A stretch of 64,000 bases of DNA from the NCBI GenBank assembly GCA_947095535.1, contig OX352774.1, positions 1,550,001 to 1,614,000 of the forward strand. Direction: 5' to 3'. Origin of the DNA: Poecilobothrus nobilitatus. Taxonomy: Eukaryota; Arthropoda; Insecta; Diptera; Dolichopodidae. Positions 22,976 to 33,873 of this stretch are shown here, one piece after another. A program made the translations under genes and the position numbers. The notes below the pieces were generated by a model, which was not told where the DNA came from, ran no database searches, and worked only from the letters and a program-made list of their open reading frames with translations. Numbering within the stretch: position 1 is the first letter of the stretch; each line of letters starts with the position of its first letter.

Positions 22976-23159
22976 GATTATAACAAACAACACGGGAATA
23001 TACCACTTTTCCAAAATTCTGGAAAAAAAAGTGCAACTCTTCTTCTATTTTCTCTTCTATTGATGCCATCTCCATATCCTCATCCCCAGACCGCCGCAAT
23101 TCATTTAAACAATTCAGTATCCGATAAAGAATATTTTCTTTTATTTTGTTTTATTCAAA

Positions 23160-23290
23160 TGTAATGTTAGGAGTTTTGTAATGTTGGGAGTCTTGTCATT
23201 TGTGTTGGGAGTTTTGTCAGTCGAAATAAGACCTTTAGTCATTGACATAAGTCTTAATTAAAAATTAGGAGTTATGACATTGGGACCAAT
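23160..23290. repeat. Short minisatellite of GTTGGGAGTTTTGTCAT units
   Basis: Related 17-21-base units occur at about 23165, 23184, 23205 and, more degenerate, about 23262. The words resemble the AAGTCCCAT cluster at 7081-7240. Confidence 0.55.
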
Positions 23291-23379
23291 GTCGTACCGC
23301 CCAATTTGAAAAAAAAGCGAATGACGCTAAATGCATTGGCGTTATATTAAGAAGTTAATTAGTGGAGATAAAAACTGTA

Positions 23380-24075
23380 ACAAATTCTTCGTAGGTAATA
23401 ACTTAATGATAATGAAAAACGTGACAACCTAAATAAATTTAACGAGTTCTATTCAACAGCTGTTCAAAACAATAAATCGAACTGATTGTTTAAAACTAAT
23501 TAATGATTTATTAAATACCTACTCTGCGGGAACAGATAAAATACCACTGCAGTTAGTCAGAATCTGCAAGAACGAGATTGCTGACAACTTACCAAAGCTT
23601 ATAAATCAGTCATTAATCCAGACGGAAATTTAAGAATGTGCTAAATACAATAAGGTCATACCAATCTATAAAAAAATCTGGGAATATTACTGATTTTAAC
23701 AACTTCAAGCCTATTGCTATTTGCTATTGCTATTGCTATTGCTATTGCAGTATTCGGCTATTGAAACCTTGGTGAATGATCAAGTCACTATATAATTTGA
23801 ACAATGTGACTTAAACAACAATATGGTTTTGAAACGAAGTCCAGCACACAAGCAGCACTGTTTGATGTGGTAACAGTAATTCATTCTAGTTCTAATCTTG
23901 ACCTGTGTAAAAAACTCTTAATAATAACGATCGATGTTAAAAAGGCTTTTGATAACGTAGAGACAGAAGTATACTTATGAGAATACTTTATGAGCATTGT
24001 ATAAAAAGGCATATAAATGGCTCAAAAGCTACCTCAGCAGAAGAACACAGTACGCAGAATATGATCGTTTGGAAA
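23380..24075 (+). pseudogene. LINE reverse transcriptase fragment
   Basis: In shifting plus-strand frames: TYSAGTDKIPLQLVRICKNE, ECAKYNKVIPIYK, ITDFNNFKPIAI, NNNQYGFE-like, and TIDVKKAFDNV, the N-terminal RT motifs of a Jockey/CR1-type LINE. There are many stops and an expansion of TTGCTA (23716-23748) inside the gene. The YxDD region is not present before the frame ends near SYLSRRTQYAE. Confidence 0.7.
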
Positions 24076-24936
24076 GTTGTCAAAAATAAAATGAGGGTAA
24101 AGTACATTATATAACTGTCACAAAAACAAAGGGCCACGTGACCAGGATCCCCCAAAATAGGCCGAAAACCGATAGCCTTTTACAGTTAGAATTTAAATTT
24201 TAAGAAAAAATTAACTTTTTTGTATTATTTTTCGCGAAGAAAAATTCTTAAATTTTGTTGATACAAAAATGGATATTTTTGTTATGAAAATAATGGGGGA
24301 CTGACATTTGGATGTTTTAACACATTCTTATAATCTTTAGAATATACATATATGGAAGGAATTGCCATAGTACAATTTATCTAAAAATCAAAATGGAAAT
24401 TTTTAAAAGATAAAAATGAAGGGGTTGTACAAAAAATTTTTAGGTAGTCCAGATAATTCAAATTTATATAAAATGAAAAATTATTGACATCTTTTATATT
24501 GAAAACATAAATAACCTAATTTTAACTTTTTTAAATGAAAAATTAAACTTATTTTATAACTTATTTTAATGTTTAATTGATTCTAAACGTAAATGTCAAC
24601 ATATTTAGTCATTTTTATATGTAATTACAAAATTTTAATTTTATACAAAAATATTGACATTTTTATATTGAAAACGTCAAATATTAACTTTTAATAAAAA
24701 TTTGAATTTTTTAATGTCTAAAAATTTAATTTTTATAGAATTATTAACTCTTAATATAAAAATTTAAATTTAAAATTTAAATAAATATCCAAAACCCCGC
24801 TAACAATTTAAGAAATCCTCTTTTTAAATTTGGCAAGCATCTATAGATTTTTTTTTTCTTGTATGAAATCAAAAAAAAATAAAAGTTAACTTTCTTATGA
24901 AAAATAAAGTTTTTATATATAATATTATACTATTAT
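24076..24936. other. AT-rich spacer
   Basis: No gene visible. The part 24480-24720 (TTAATTGATTCTAAACGTAAA, ATTGACATTTTTATATTGAAAACG) recurs at 46200-46385, so it belongs to a dispersed repeat. Confidence 0.5.
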
Positions 24937-26529
24937 CAGAGACTACATAGAGATGTACAAATTCATACAAAAATTTGTACTAATTTTTTTTCAAACGGGC
25001 CAGCTAAAACTGGCTAGTTTTAAAAATCTTAAAGCACAGAAATATTTAGTTTGTGTCATAGCTAAAAGAATTTAGCGAAAACCAGAATCTTCTGTAAAAT
25101 CTGGTGTAAAATGATCATTCATATATTTTATGCATTTACAAAATTTTTTTATCCTTGTGATTATTAAACTTTTTAAAGCAAAGCGATGACAAAATAACTT
25201 TTAAAATAGAAAAATAAGGCAAAAATGGGAAAATATATTTGAGAAAATATATATTTAATATGTCGAGTAGAAACGTAAATTTTCAATATGATAAAGAAGA
25301 CATTCTAAATATCACTTTGCAAAAAATATGGAACATTTAGCTAAATATTTCATATAGAAAAAAATTAAATAAAAATAGATTATTTTATAATGTTGACTTT
25401 TCTAAAAACAACAAGAAAAAACATTTCAAGGTTATCATTCATATGCATTCAGTATTTCACTACTACAAGCAGAATTTTTTGAATGTATGAAATGGTATAT
25501 CGTATATTATATGGTATCAGATGGTATGAATGTGATCTATTTTATGAAAATCATCTGATTTAACTGCATTATTTATTTAACTAGATTTAACTGATTTAAT
25601 ATACAGTATCCAGCTAAAGTAATGGTAATTTAAAAAAATATATAAACTACAAAAAATATATATAGAAAAGCAATAAAATAATATTGGCGTTCGAATTTTT
25701 TCTAATAATATTTTTAACTTTATAACTTCAGGGAAAAACAAACAAACAAACAAAGTACAAAATTTTTTGTATTATGATTTTATTTTATTTTTTGATCTCA
25801 TGACTCATATTGTTATATTGGTAACGGTATACCTACATATATATGTGGGTATTTTTTGAAGACAATATAATATACCTATCAAATAAAAATAACTGAAATA
25901 AAAAATAATGCTTTCAAATTCTTCTAAACATTTTTTTAATTAAAAATTATTCCAATTAGAAAAGTGGCATGACATTTGCTGGATACTGTACATATTCATA
26001 AAAATTATCAAATCATATCAAATTGGAACATAATTACATTTACACAAAACAAAATATAAATATAAATATGTATTGATTTTTGAATCATATTGAAATACAT
26101 ATATAAAAAGTGCCGATAGTATTTATGTGTATTTCTATTTATATTTAATTTTGATTCACACACACTTTCACAATTTAATAAGCATGTAGGCAAGCTGGTT
26201 CAAGTAATATAAATGCATAATATGGCATAATGCATATATAATATAAAAATTATATTAGATACTGATCAGATCATGTATATCATAATATGTCATCTGATAT
26301 CATATGATCATATTCATATATGTATGTTACTTGTTATTTCTATCATCCATACCAATCATACGAAAGTTCATTTATGTACATATATGAAAAAAAAAAATAT
26401 CCGAGACCAAAATTTGCTTTAAGAAACTTTAAAAAAAAAAGTTGAAAAATAAGACTAAATTTCAAAATCGATATTGTAGCGACATCTAAACTTTTTTGTT
26501 GCCATTTGGACATCTCTATGTAGTCTCTG
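24937..26529. mobile_element. TIR element, 1593 bp, hAT-like
   Basis: Ends CAGAGACTACATAGAGATGT (24937) and its inverse ACATCTCTATGTAGTCTCTG (26529) are perfect over 20 bases. CTATTAT precedes (24930-24936) and follows (26530-26536), a 7-base duplication, with an adjoining C making a possible 8 bases. This fits a hAT-like element. No transposase remains; the interior is AT-rich and holds a nested MITE. A solo-like end is seen at 11367. Confidence 0.8.
25604..25988. mobile_element. Tc1/mariner-type MITE nested in the 24937-26529 element
   Basis: Ends CAGTATCCAGCTAAAGT (left) and the inverse of CAGTATCCAGCAAATGT (right) flanked by TA on both sides (25602-25603, 25989-25990). Length 385 bases, non-coding. 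A CAGT start, a CCAGC word and TA duplication are typical of Tc1-like elements. Confidence 0.8.
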
Positions 26530-26830
26530 CTATTATCTACAATTATTTATAAAATTTGTTATTTTATACATATTCCAAATATATAAAATATAAAAAGTTA
26601 CCTAAACAAATTTTGTAAATTAGTTATTTTATACAAATTCCAAATGTCTAAAATATAAAAAATTACTTAAAACAATTTTGTACAACCTTTTTTATTTTCA
26701 TTTAAAAATCACTTAAAATTACTTAAAGAATTCCACAATGGCAGCCATTTAATAGAATTAATATTAAAGTTTTGTATTGAAAGTCGGAAATTTTAAAATT
26801 AAAAAAAGTTAACAGAAAGAAAAAAATATC

Positions 26831-27034
26831 ATGATATTTAGAAGAAAACCCATTGACAACTTGGAAATGGTTACCCATATTAAATACTTGGGGGTAATAA
26901 TAGATGAAAACTTCTCTTGGGAAAATCAAATTCGGGAACAACTTTCTAAAGCAAGAAAAACAGCTGGTATATATAGATGCATAAGTGTTGCATTAAACAC
27001 TTTAGATGCACACATTAAACACTCTTTCTTGTGA
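26831..27034 (+). pseudogene. LINE reverse transcriptase thumb fragment
   Basis: The frame reads MVTHIKYLGVIIDENFSW followed by a KARKTAGIYRC block, the conserved end of the RT domain (YLGVxxDxxLxW...KA). Same strand as the RT remnant ending at about 24075 and separated from it by the 24937-26529 element, so it may be the same insertion. Confidence 0.75.
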
Positions 27035-27098
27035 TCCAACCGTGATACATCTCAGTTTACGAAATTATTATTTATAATAATATAAACGTCAAACACTT

Positions 27099-27497
27099 TA
27101 GAACAACTTAGAACAGAAAAACTAATGAACGCTTTTTTGTTCTACTTTTTCAGTTGTCAAAAAAATTATATTATTATTGTTTAATATCTTTAATGTCTAA
27201 TCTTTAATGTTTAAATTTTTTTTCAATTTTCACAAATTCACTTTTTCCACCATTTTTCACTAAAAAGAAAAATTATTAATAAACATTCATATACATGCAT
27301 CTGTCAAATTAGAAAAAAAACAACAACAAAAAAGCTTGTCCAAAATAGTTCTTAAAAAAATTTAGAACAGAAAAGTACAACCTAGAACACTTTCAGACAA
27401 CTTAATGAACACAAATCAGAACACTTTCAGCCAAAAAAAAACAGTTCTGAAACTAATGAACGCAAAAACCTGTTCTAGGTTGTTCTAGAACGTTCTA
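27099..27497. mobile_element. MITE with TAGAACAACYTAGAACAG ends
   Basis: Left TAGAACAACTTAGAACAG and inverted right TAGAACAACCTAGAACAG match at 17 of 18 bases. CTAATGAACGC words sit just inside both ends, and GAACACTTTCAG/GTTCTA words recur inside. Non-coding. No target duplication could be read. Confidence 0.6.
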
Positions 27498-27680
27498 GGA
27501 TAGACTAATAACACATCTAATATTTATAAACCTTAGAACATAGAGTAGGAATAGAAAATTCTGTATACGCATATAAAAATTAGTGAAGTATATCAATTAC
27601 CTCTAATTGCCAAAATATGCCTGTTATTGTCAAAAAAAAATTAAAATTTTTTTTTATTTTTTTTAATGCATTTATCTGCC

Positions 27681-27843
27681 ACAGTCTTTCCTGTTCAGGC
27701 GTGACTGTAAATGTCGTAAGGGGGAATAACTCTTATTCGAACTGTAAATGACTGTAAATGTCGTAAGGAGGATTCGAACCCACACTCCCTCGGTGCTTAC
27801 AGCGTATTTTATTCGCTCTTACCCACTAGGCCACCGAGGCCCC
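27681..27843 (-). mobile_element. tRNA-derived SINE, copy 2
   Basis: On the minus strand the head GGGGCCTCGGTGGCCTAGTG is followed by a B box GGTTCGAATCC (27780-27770) and a CTTACGACATTTACAG body, ending CCTGAACAGGAAAG. It has a short internal duplication of the TCGTAAGG/ACTGTAAATG unit (about 27705-27770). Same family as 5583-5723. Confidence 0.8.
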
Positions 27844-28515
27844 AAAAAATTTAAATTTCCATGACAACAATTATTTTGTTTGTTTTGCTTAGTTTTGTTT
27901 ACAAGTTTACAATCTAAATGCTAGAAAATATCGAAAAATTATCGTTATCGTTTCACAGGTAAGCGTAAATCATAATAAAAAATTATAAAATTAATAATAT
28001 AATGTGTAAAACCTAAATAATTTACAAATCATGCTATTTTATATGCAAAAAAAATTGCAATTTTGACAAAAGCCATGATGAAAAAATGTTTGTATCAGTG
28101 ACGTGCGCTATTATTATAAAAATGTAAACTTTGTTTATATTTTCATTTTTTATACCTATATTTAATTAAAATTTTTTTTTTAATATATAAATTTATAATT
28201 CCCAACAAAAATTCAAGAGTTTGTCTTTTGATTTAAAGATTTCCAAAAAATGAAGGACTCACTTTTTTTGGATTTACTTTTCCTTATACTCTATGTACTA
28301 AGTTATAAACATAATTACAAGATAAAAGTTCGTTTGGGTTCTTCGTTGCTGACTCATGACATGACTGAATTTAGATTTGTGTATTTATGTAATGTAAAAT
28401 ACAAAAAGTGTTGTCGCTTCTGTATATTTTATGCAATAAATGCGTATTTAAAATTTTTGATTAACTGTATGTTATTCTTTTCGTTTAGTTTCATTTAATG
28501 TTTGTTTTTTTTTTT
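27844..28515. other. AT-rich spacer
   Basis: No feature recognised. The 82-codon frame at 28250-28498 has no similarity I can name and its composition is that of the surroundings. Confidence 0.4.
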
Positions 28516-28712
28516 TTATTTAATTTTTGTATAATTTTAAATAAATACAATGCTTGCTAATAGTTCCATAAAATTTTTTATTTATTTTTAAAAAAATAAT
28601 GTCTTGATAGGACGAAACATGTTAAGATTATATTTTTAAAAATAAATAAAAATAAAGAATTTGTGGAATTATAGCAAGCGTTGTATTTATTAAAAATTAT
28701 ACAAAAATTAAA
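28516..28712. repeat. Imperfect foldback of about 200 bp
   Basis: The left half (TTTGTATAATTTTAAATAAA, then ACAATGCTTGCTA) is mirrored by the right half (TAGCAAGCGTTGTATTTATT, then ATTATACAAA) around a short centre that includes TAGGACGAAACATGTT. Arms are about 85 bases with scattered mismatches. Confidence 0.75.
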
Positions 28713-29781
28713 TAAATTAAAAGATATGTTTCACCAAGTGCCAATTGAAAAATCAGAAAAATCAATTTTTTATTAAATTTTATTATTTCTGATATATTTA
28801 ATTTTTTTTAAAATTGTTATGTTAGATACTCTCCTTAAAGTGGTAAGTTTGTCGAAGAAGTACAAAGAAAATACGTGATATTTAATTTATTTATAATACA
28901 CACATATTTATTTTAATACACATTATTTATAATATCACACTGCACAAAGTAACATGTGTCAAGAAATGGTAACCCGATGGAAGTTTCGGCTAGTAAAAAG
29001 CAAAAAACACTTCCAAAGCTTAATTCCATCTGCAACAAGAATTTATGTTACCTTATAACGTAGACCTTGTTAACATTTGGGGGAACCACTTACGTTACTC
29101 TAAAATTAATAGGCAAGGAAGAAAAGCGGGACGGTAAAAGAAAAAGACGTACGAAAAATTTTAATTTTTTAATTTGAAACACTTGCATTTTTTAGTAATA
29201 TAAAAGGAATTTAAATATATTATGGGATGTTTGTACTTTTTCTTGTCAAAATTTACATAAAAGTAGAAAAAAATAGAGTACAAAAAAACATTTTATGTAA
29301 AAAAGTAGAGAAGAAAAGAGCAATTCAGAAAAAGGGAACATTGCCACTTAAAAGAATACGAATGGCAACTCTAATCTGCGTATTAGTTTAAGAATATAGT
29401 TCAGCGCTAAAATTTTAATTGAAAATTTTCTTTTTCGTGACGACAGAAAATAGCCTCTACAAAATGAATCTGTTGGTAAGAGTATGAAATTATTAAAACG
29501 CATGTTAAATTTAAAGTAAAAAAGCATATTCTTAACAAGACTAGTTTAGTTTCCACACGTATATAAGTAAAGGAAACGTAGTAAACATTAGGGATTTCCA
29601 CCACTGCAATGGTGTAATCACTAATCAGTAATCACTTCACTAATCATCTGATGATACATATAACGTCAAAATACTTTTTATATGAGTCATAGATTTTATT
29701 AAATTCGTTTTTAAAATTTGGAAACTTGTTTTTATTTTTTTGTGATATTAAAAATTAAAATTATTAAAACTGGGTAACGAA
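28713..29781. other. Upstream region of CHMP1
   Basis: The stretch 28935-29150 is less AT-rich than its neighbours but gives no recognised protein. The CHMP1 promoter should lie within about 29600-29780; no TATA box or other named motif can be defended. Confidence 0.35.
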
Positions 29782-30701
29782 ATGTCTGCTTCCGCTATGG
29801 AAAGTACGTATAATTAATAATTCTGTAGTTCGTAAAATAAATTATTTATTCCTTAATTTTTTTTGTGTAAACAGTAAATCTAGTCTATTTAGTCAAATTA
29901 ATCTCTTGTTTAACTTTGTTTATCACTTAAAATAGTATCAACAATAAACTTTAATAAAATTAAATAATAATTTCAATTATAAAAAATTATTTTAGAGCAT
30001 TTGTTTAATTTGAAATTTGCTGTAAAAGATTTGGAAAGGCAATCGAAGAAATGTGAGAAAGAAGAGAAACAGGAGCAGGCGAAAGCTAAAAAAGCTCTAC
30101 AAAAAGGAAATGTTGAAGTGGCTAGAATACACGCCGAAAATGCAATAAGACAAAAAAATCAAGCTGTAAATTATTTAAGAATGTCAGCAAGAGTAGATGC
30201 AGTTGCAAGTAGAGTACAAACAGCTTTAACAACTCGAAAAGTTACTACGTAAGTACCATTATGTTAAGAAATTTTATGGGAATTTTTCTATATTTTAAGA
30301 TCTATGGCTGGTGTTGTAAAAGCTATGGATGCTGCGATGAAAGGAATGAATTTAGAAAAAATTTCTTCGTTAATGGATAAATTTGAACAACAGTTTGAAG
30401 ACTTGGATGTCCAAAGTTCATATATGGAAAACACAATGTCACAGACAACTACTACTGCTGTACCACAAAATCAAGTCGATGCGCTATTACAACAAGTTGC
30501 AGATGAAAACGGCCTTGAATTAAATATGGAAGTCCCTTCGGTACCTGGTTCTACTATTGGATCTACAATTCAAGCTTCTGCTGAACAGGATGAATTAACT
30601 CAGCGTAAAATTTATAGAAAATTAATTTTTTTAAAATTTTGTAAATGTTTTTTTTTCTTTGTATGAAACCAGGGTTAGCAAGATTACGTCAAACGGAGTA
30701 A
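29782..30701 (+). CDS. Chmp1: CHMP1, ESCRT-III subunit (four exons)
   Basis: Exons 29782-29803, 29996-30248, 30300-30604 and 30673-30701 join in frame to a 202-residue protein, the usual CHMP1 length; all introns are GT-AG (192, 51 and 68 bases). The start MSASAMEKHLFNLKF, the basic Lys/Glu-rich first helices, [30 protein letters not shown] and [17 protein letters not shown] are hallmark CHMP1 sequences of the Snf7 core. The acidic tail ends with a MIT-interacting motif, [14 protein letters not shown] (about residues 189-202). CHMP1 is a late ESCRT-III component at endosomes and at the cytokinetic bridge; it recruits VPS4 through this tail and helps membrane scission. The last exon is only 29 bases and supplies the essential part of the motif. 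No disabling change is seen. It converges on the gene at 30899-31297. Confidence 0.97.
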
Positions 30702-30720
30702 CCAAACAATGGTTTAAACT

Positions 30721-30784
30721 AATAAAATGGAAGGAACATATATGATTAAATTATGCTTACAACTAAAAGTTTGTTTTGAATAAA
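30721..30784 (+). terminator. CHMP1 polyadenylation signals
   Basis: AATAAA at 30721-30726 (20 bases past the stop) and again at 30779-30784. The second is better placed for a usual 3' UTR. Confidence 0.5.
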
Positions 30785-30898
30785 ATGTATTATTTGTTAT
30801 TAGTTTTAAATGCTTGTTTAATAATCAGTTTGGTTTAAAATGTTTTTCTTAAAAATTGTTTACATGTATGACATTTTTCTAATAATTTTTATTTTCAA

Positions 30899-31297
30899 TT
30901 AATCTATAGCTTTGTTAGGACTATTTGTCCTGGAGGGGGGCTTTTCATCTTGCTTTTGTTTTTTCTTACGAATTTTGTTTTCTAGCTGTTTAGTTTTAGG
31001 TCTTCCTCTTAGTTCCGCTTTTCTTGTTCGATGTGGGGCTACGATAGGAACATGACGCCAAGCGTCATTATATCTATCTAATCTATTTTTAAGAAGTTCA
31101 ACATCTTTTGTCCTCCTTTTTATAAATTTCTTCATTTTTGTTAATCTATAAATAAAATTTTATTTAAACCATAATGAAATAAAGTGAGGATTAAACCTGT
31201 AAAGATATCGTTGATTTTGGTTTTGTATTTCTTGGCATTTTAAATATAGTTGCTCTACAAATCTTTGATATTTAAGTTGTTTTTCATTGCTTAACAT
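30899..31297 (-). CDS. TFPT: TFPT/INO80F-like coiled-coil protein (two exons)
   Basis: Exon 1 (31297-31197) and exon 2 (31145-30899) join across a 51-base GT-AG intron in frame to give 115 residues. Starting from MLSNEKQLKYQRFVEQ, the pattern KCQEIQNQNQRYLYRL, then KRR and LKNRLDRYNDAWR follows the CREI...N.R.L.RL...RR...L...LD.YGDDYR core of vertebrate TFPT, the INO80F subunit of the INO80 chromatin remodeller. It is predicted to be one long coiled coil (residues about 5-60) followed by a basic Lys/Arg-rich tail (about 70-105), a nuclear-type composition. Vertebrate TFPT is about twice as long. The assignment is from remembered family features. It is tail to tail with CHMP1, 197 bases apart; an AATAAA on the minus strand lies just past the stop (about 30892-30887). 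Confidence 0.65.
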
Positions 31298-31550
31298 TGT
31301 TTCAATTTATGTGTTTTTATAAATATATTTCTTATTTGCTTAATATAAAAATAGTAGTAAAATTTTAGCAGATAAAATGTACATATAAACACGGTAGACT
31401 ACATAGCAATTTTTTCTTTATATTGGATGGCAGTTCTGTCATTTCTGAAATTTGACGTTTAGTTTTTCCATATGAAAATTGATATCGCGCAAGTGGCGCC
31501 ATATTATGTGTTTGTTGAAATTCAAATTTAAAAATTATAAAGATGAATAA
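31298..31550. other. 5' flank of the TFPT-like gene
   Basis: Likely holds its promoter and 5' UTR. No named element is visible. Confidence 0.3.
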
Positions 31551-31586
31551 AGGCTGATTTTCATGAGAAATTTCGCAGATATTATC

Positions 31587-32036
31587 CATAGACATATTAA
31601 CTAATAGATAAGCAGTGAAGAAAATATTTGAGAAGCCAATTTGAGAAACAGCTGATTAAACCGTGCGTGAGCATTGCTTTAGCTTCCTCACAAATAGGTT
31701 CCTAAAAGGTGAAATAATTTTATTTTCTAATTTTTAAAAAAAATTTATCACGTATTTTGTCACTTTACAAGTAGTTAAAATTTTGAATAACCTTAATTAC
31801 ATTAAATTTTAATTTTAAAAACGAAATATATCAATTATTAAGTAATATAAAAACTTAAAATCTCTGAATGAAACTGGTTATGAAAAACTGCTTTACATTA
31901 TTTTAAAAAATATAAACAGCTGATTGAAGGAAATGTATCATATAAAATGCATATGTATCTTTTTGACATAAGAAACACATAAGAAGAAAAGAAACGGCTA
32001 CACATAACTTCCCATCTATTAGTTAATAAATCTATT
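31587..32036. mobile_element. hAT-type MITE, 450 bp, with perfect 8-bp duplication
   Basis: ATATTATC occurs just before (31579-31586) and just after (32037-32044). The inner ends CATAGACATATTAACTAATA and the inverse of AATAGATTTATTAACTAATA match at 17 of 20 bases. The uninterrupted sequence is visible at 45450 (GGATATTATCGCAATTTTAG). Non-coding. Confidence 0.85.
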
Positions 32037-32219
32037 ATATTATCGCAATTTTAGAAAGAGAAAAAATAATAGTGTATTACCAATGGGAAAGAGGGAGCAA
32101 TAAATATATACTCAGAAATATCGTTGATAAAATACTTCTCTAAAGAATTTATAGACGATATTCAGCTAATTTATGGACGATATTCAGCAAAATAGAGTTA
32201 TTTCTTTTACACACATGTC

Positions 32220-32919
32220 GGCCCTGATTTCGATAGTCATTTTATAAAAATGAAAATGAAAAATTTCATTTCATTTTAATAATTTTTTGCGATTTCGATA
32301 GTCGGGCAAAATGAAATGGAATTTAAAATGATTTATATTTTTTTTTTAAACTGGCAATACTTTCTTATTTTGAGCTTTTGATTATACAAAGAAAAGCTAT
32401 AAGTAAAAAATTAAGATTTAAAACACGTAGTTCCCAATACTGTAATAGAAAAAAAGTGCCGAAAAGTGGTTCCTTAGTTTTTGGGTTCTGTTTTTTGGGG
32501 CGAGCTTAAAAGTTGAACTTTTTTATTTTTTATGATATTTAAATTTTACTACAAAGTCGGTGAGTACTGAGTACCTTTTTTTTAATCATGTCGTAACGAC
32601 TTCTAAATCACAAATTAATGGGCTTACTTGCAACTTATGCTATCGCATAGTCATAGGTTACTTATAAAAATGCCTATATTCATATAAATATAAATAAAAT
32701 ACTTCATAATTTTTTCCTAAATCCATTTTTACAAGCACTCATTTAACAATTTCAAAATGAGAAAATTTGACGTTTTAAATGAGTATATTCATAAAATATG
32801 ACTATCAAAATCAGCTTCTTTTCATTTTTTATGATTTTTTTCATTTTTTATGACTATCGAAATCAAAAATTTTGTTTTTCATAAAAATTGAAAGTGATAT
32901 GATTATCGAAATCAGGGCC
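32220..32919. mobile_element. PIF/Harbinger-type MITE, 700 bp
   Basis: Ends GGCCCTGATTTCGATAGTCA (left) and the inverse of GGCCCTGATTTCGATAATCA (right) match at 19 of 20 bases. GTC precedes (32217-32219) and follows (32920-32922), a 3-base duplication. Internal inverted words TTTCATTTT and GATTTCGATAGTC recur. Non-coding. Confidence 0.85.
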
Positions 32920-33304
32920 GTCATTTTTGTATCTTCTGCCTATGCTCTAACATTTTCGTGAATAATTTTTTTTTATGAAAACCAACCTTAATAAGTAAAA
33001 ATTTATGAATGAAGTTTACTTTGTCTGATATATAATTGGTATAAAATTAGATATTGAATAAAAAAACTGAAAAGAAAGAAGGATAAGTACAAAAAAGATA
33101 AGTAACAAAATAATTATAGTTATAAGTTTAAAGACTATTAATTTTCATTTTTATTAAATTATAAAGTCTAAAAGATTTTCATTTTTATAGTGTGTAATTT
33201 TTTTTTCAGTGTTATAAGTGAATTGTAAACTTAAAAAAAAAAAAACAGAAATGGGTCCTATTAATTGTTATTATAAAGACATATATAAAGACACAGCACT
33301 GAGC

Positions 33305-33486
33305 TGTGAGCACAGTATCTAAAAGGCAGAGATTTCCAATAAGAATCAACAATGTGATGATATCTATTGGCCAAAACCGTCTCCTTTATTGAACTGTCAA
33401 CTATTACAATTGCTTAAACTATGTTTACATGACTTGAAATTAGTTATTATGAATTATGTTTACAAATATTATTGCATATCATAACA
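33305..33486 (-). repeat. 3' LTR of the Mag-type element
   Basis: Reading the minus strand, a purine run AAAAAAAGAAAGA is followed by TGTTATGATATGC (start at 33486), an AATAAA inside (near 33395), and a likely end near GTGCTCACA (about 33305). Polypurine tract plus TG start defines the boundary well; the far end is approximate. Confidence 0.6.
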
Positions 33487-33873
33487 TCTTTCTTTTTTTG
33501 TAATTAAATTACATAGTAATAAATAATAAAATTTTTGTTTTAATTGCATAGTAATAAAAAATAATTCTTTTTTTTTTATAATTAATAATACAAAATAAGA
33601 GTTAAATTAATTTTTCTGTCTTCAAATTTATTAGTTATTTCCCATCCATAAAATCATTTTTAAATTTTTCAGGCAATCGAATTATTCTTTCTGACTTTGT
33701 GGTTTTCTTTGGTGTGGAATTTTGATTGTTGTTATTGATCGCATTACGACTATTTCATTGTTATTTGTTTGGTTTACATCTTGATTTGATTCTACTGCTC
33801 ACTGGTTGCTGGTGTTGTTACTGGCTTTGAGCTTGGTAAATAATCATATTCAATGTTATTTGGGATAATTGCC

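Larger units (their letters stand above)
31551..32989. mobile_element. TIR element of the AAGGCTGRTTTTCATGAG family, with two nested MITEs
   Basis: Begins AAGGCTGATTTTCATGAGAA (31551) and ends with the inverse of AAGGTTGGTTTTCATAA (32989); AATA lies on both sides. Without the two insertions (31587-32036 and 32220-32919) the original element would be about 290 bases. It shares the TTATCGCAATTTTAGAA and ATATCGTTGATAAAATACTT blocks with 45428-46077 and the CTATGCTCTAACATTTTCG block with 2840 and 12550. Confidence 0.75.

Noticed and set aside
28250..28498. 82-codon plus-strand frame as a small gene
   Set aside because: No recognisable motif, composition like the AT-rich surroundings, no start or splice context worth defending.
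31365..31595. 76-codon minus-strand frame upstream of the TFPT-like gene as an extra exon
   Set aside because: It runs into the TIR of the repeat element at 31551, and the TFPT-like frame has a good ATG and context without it.
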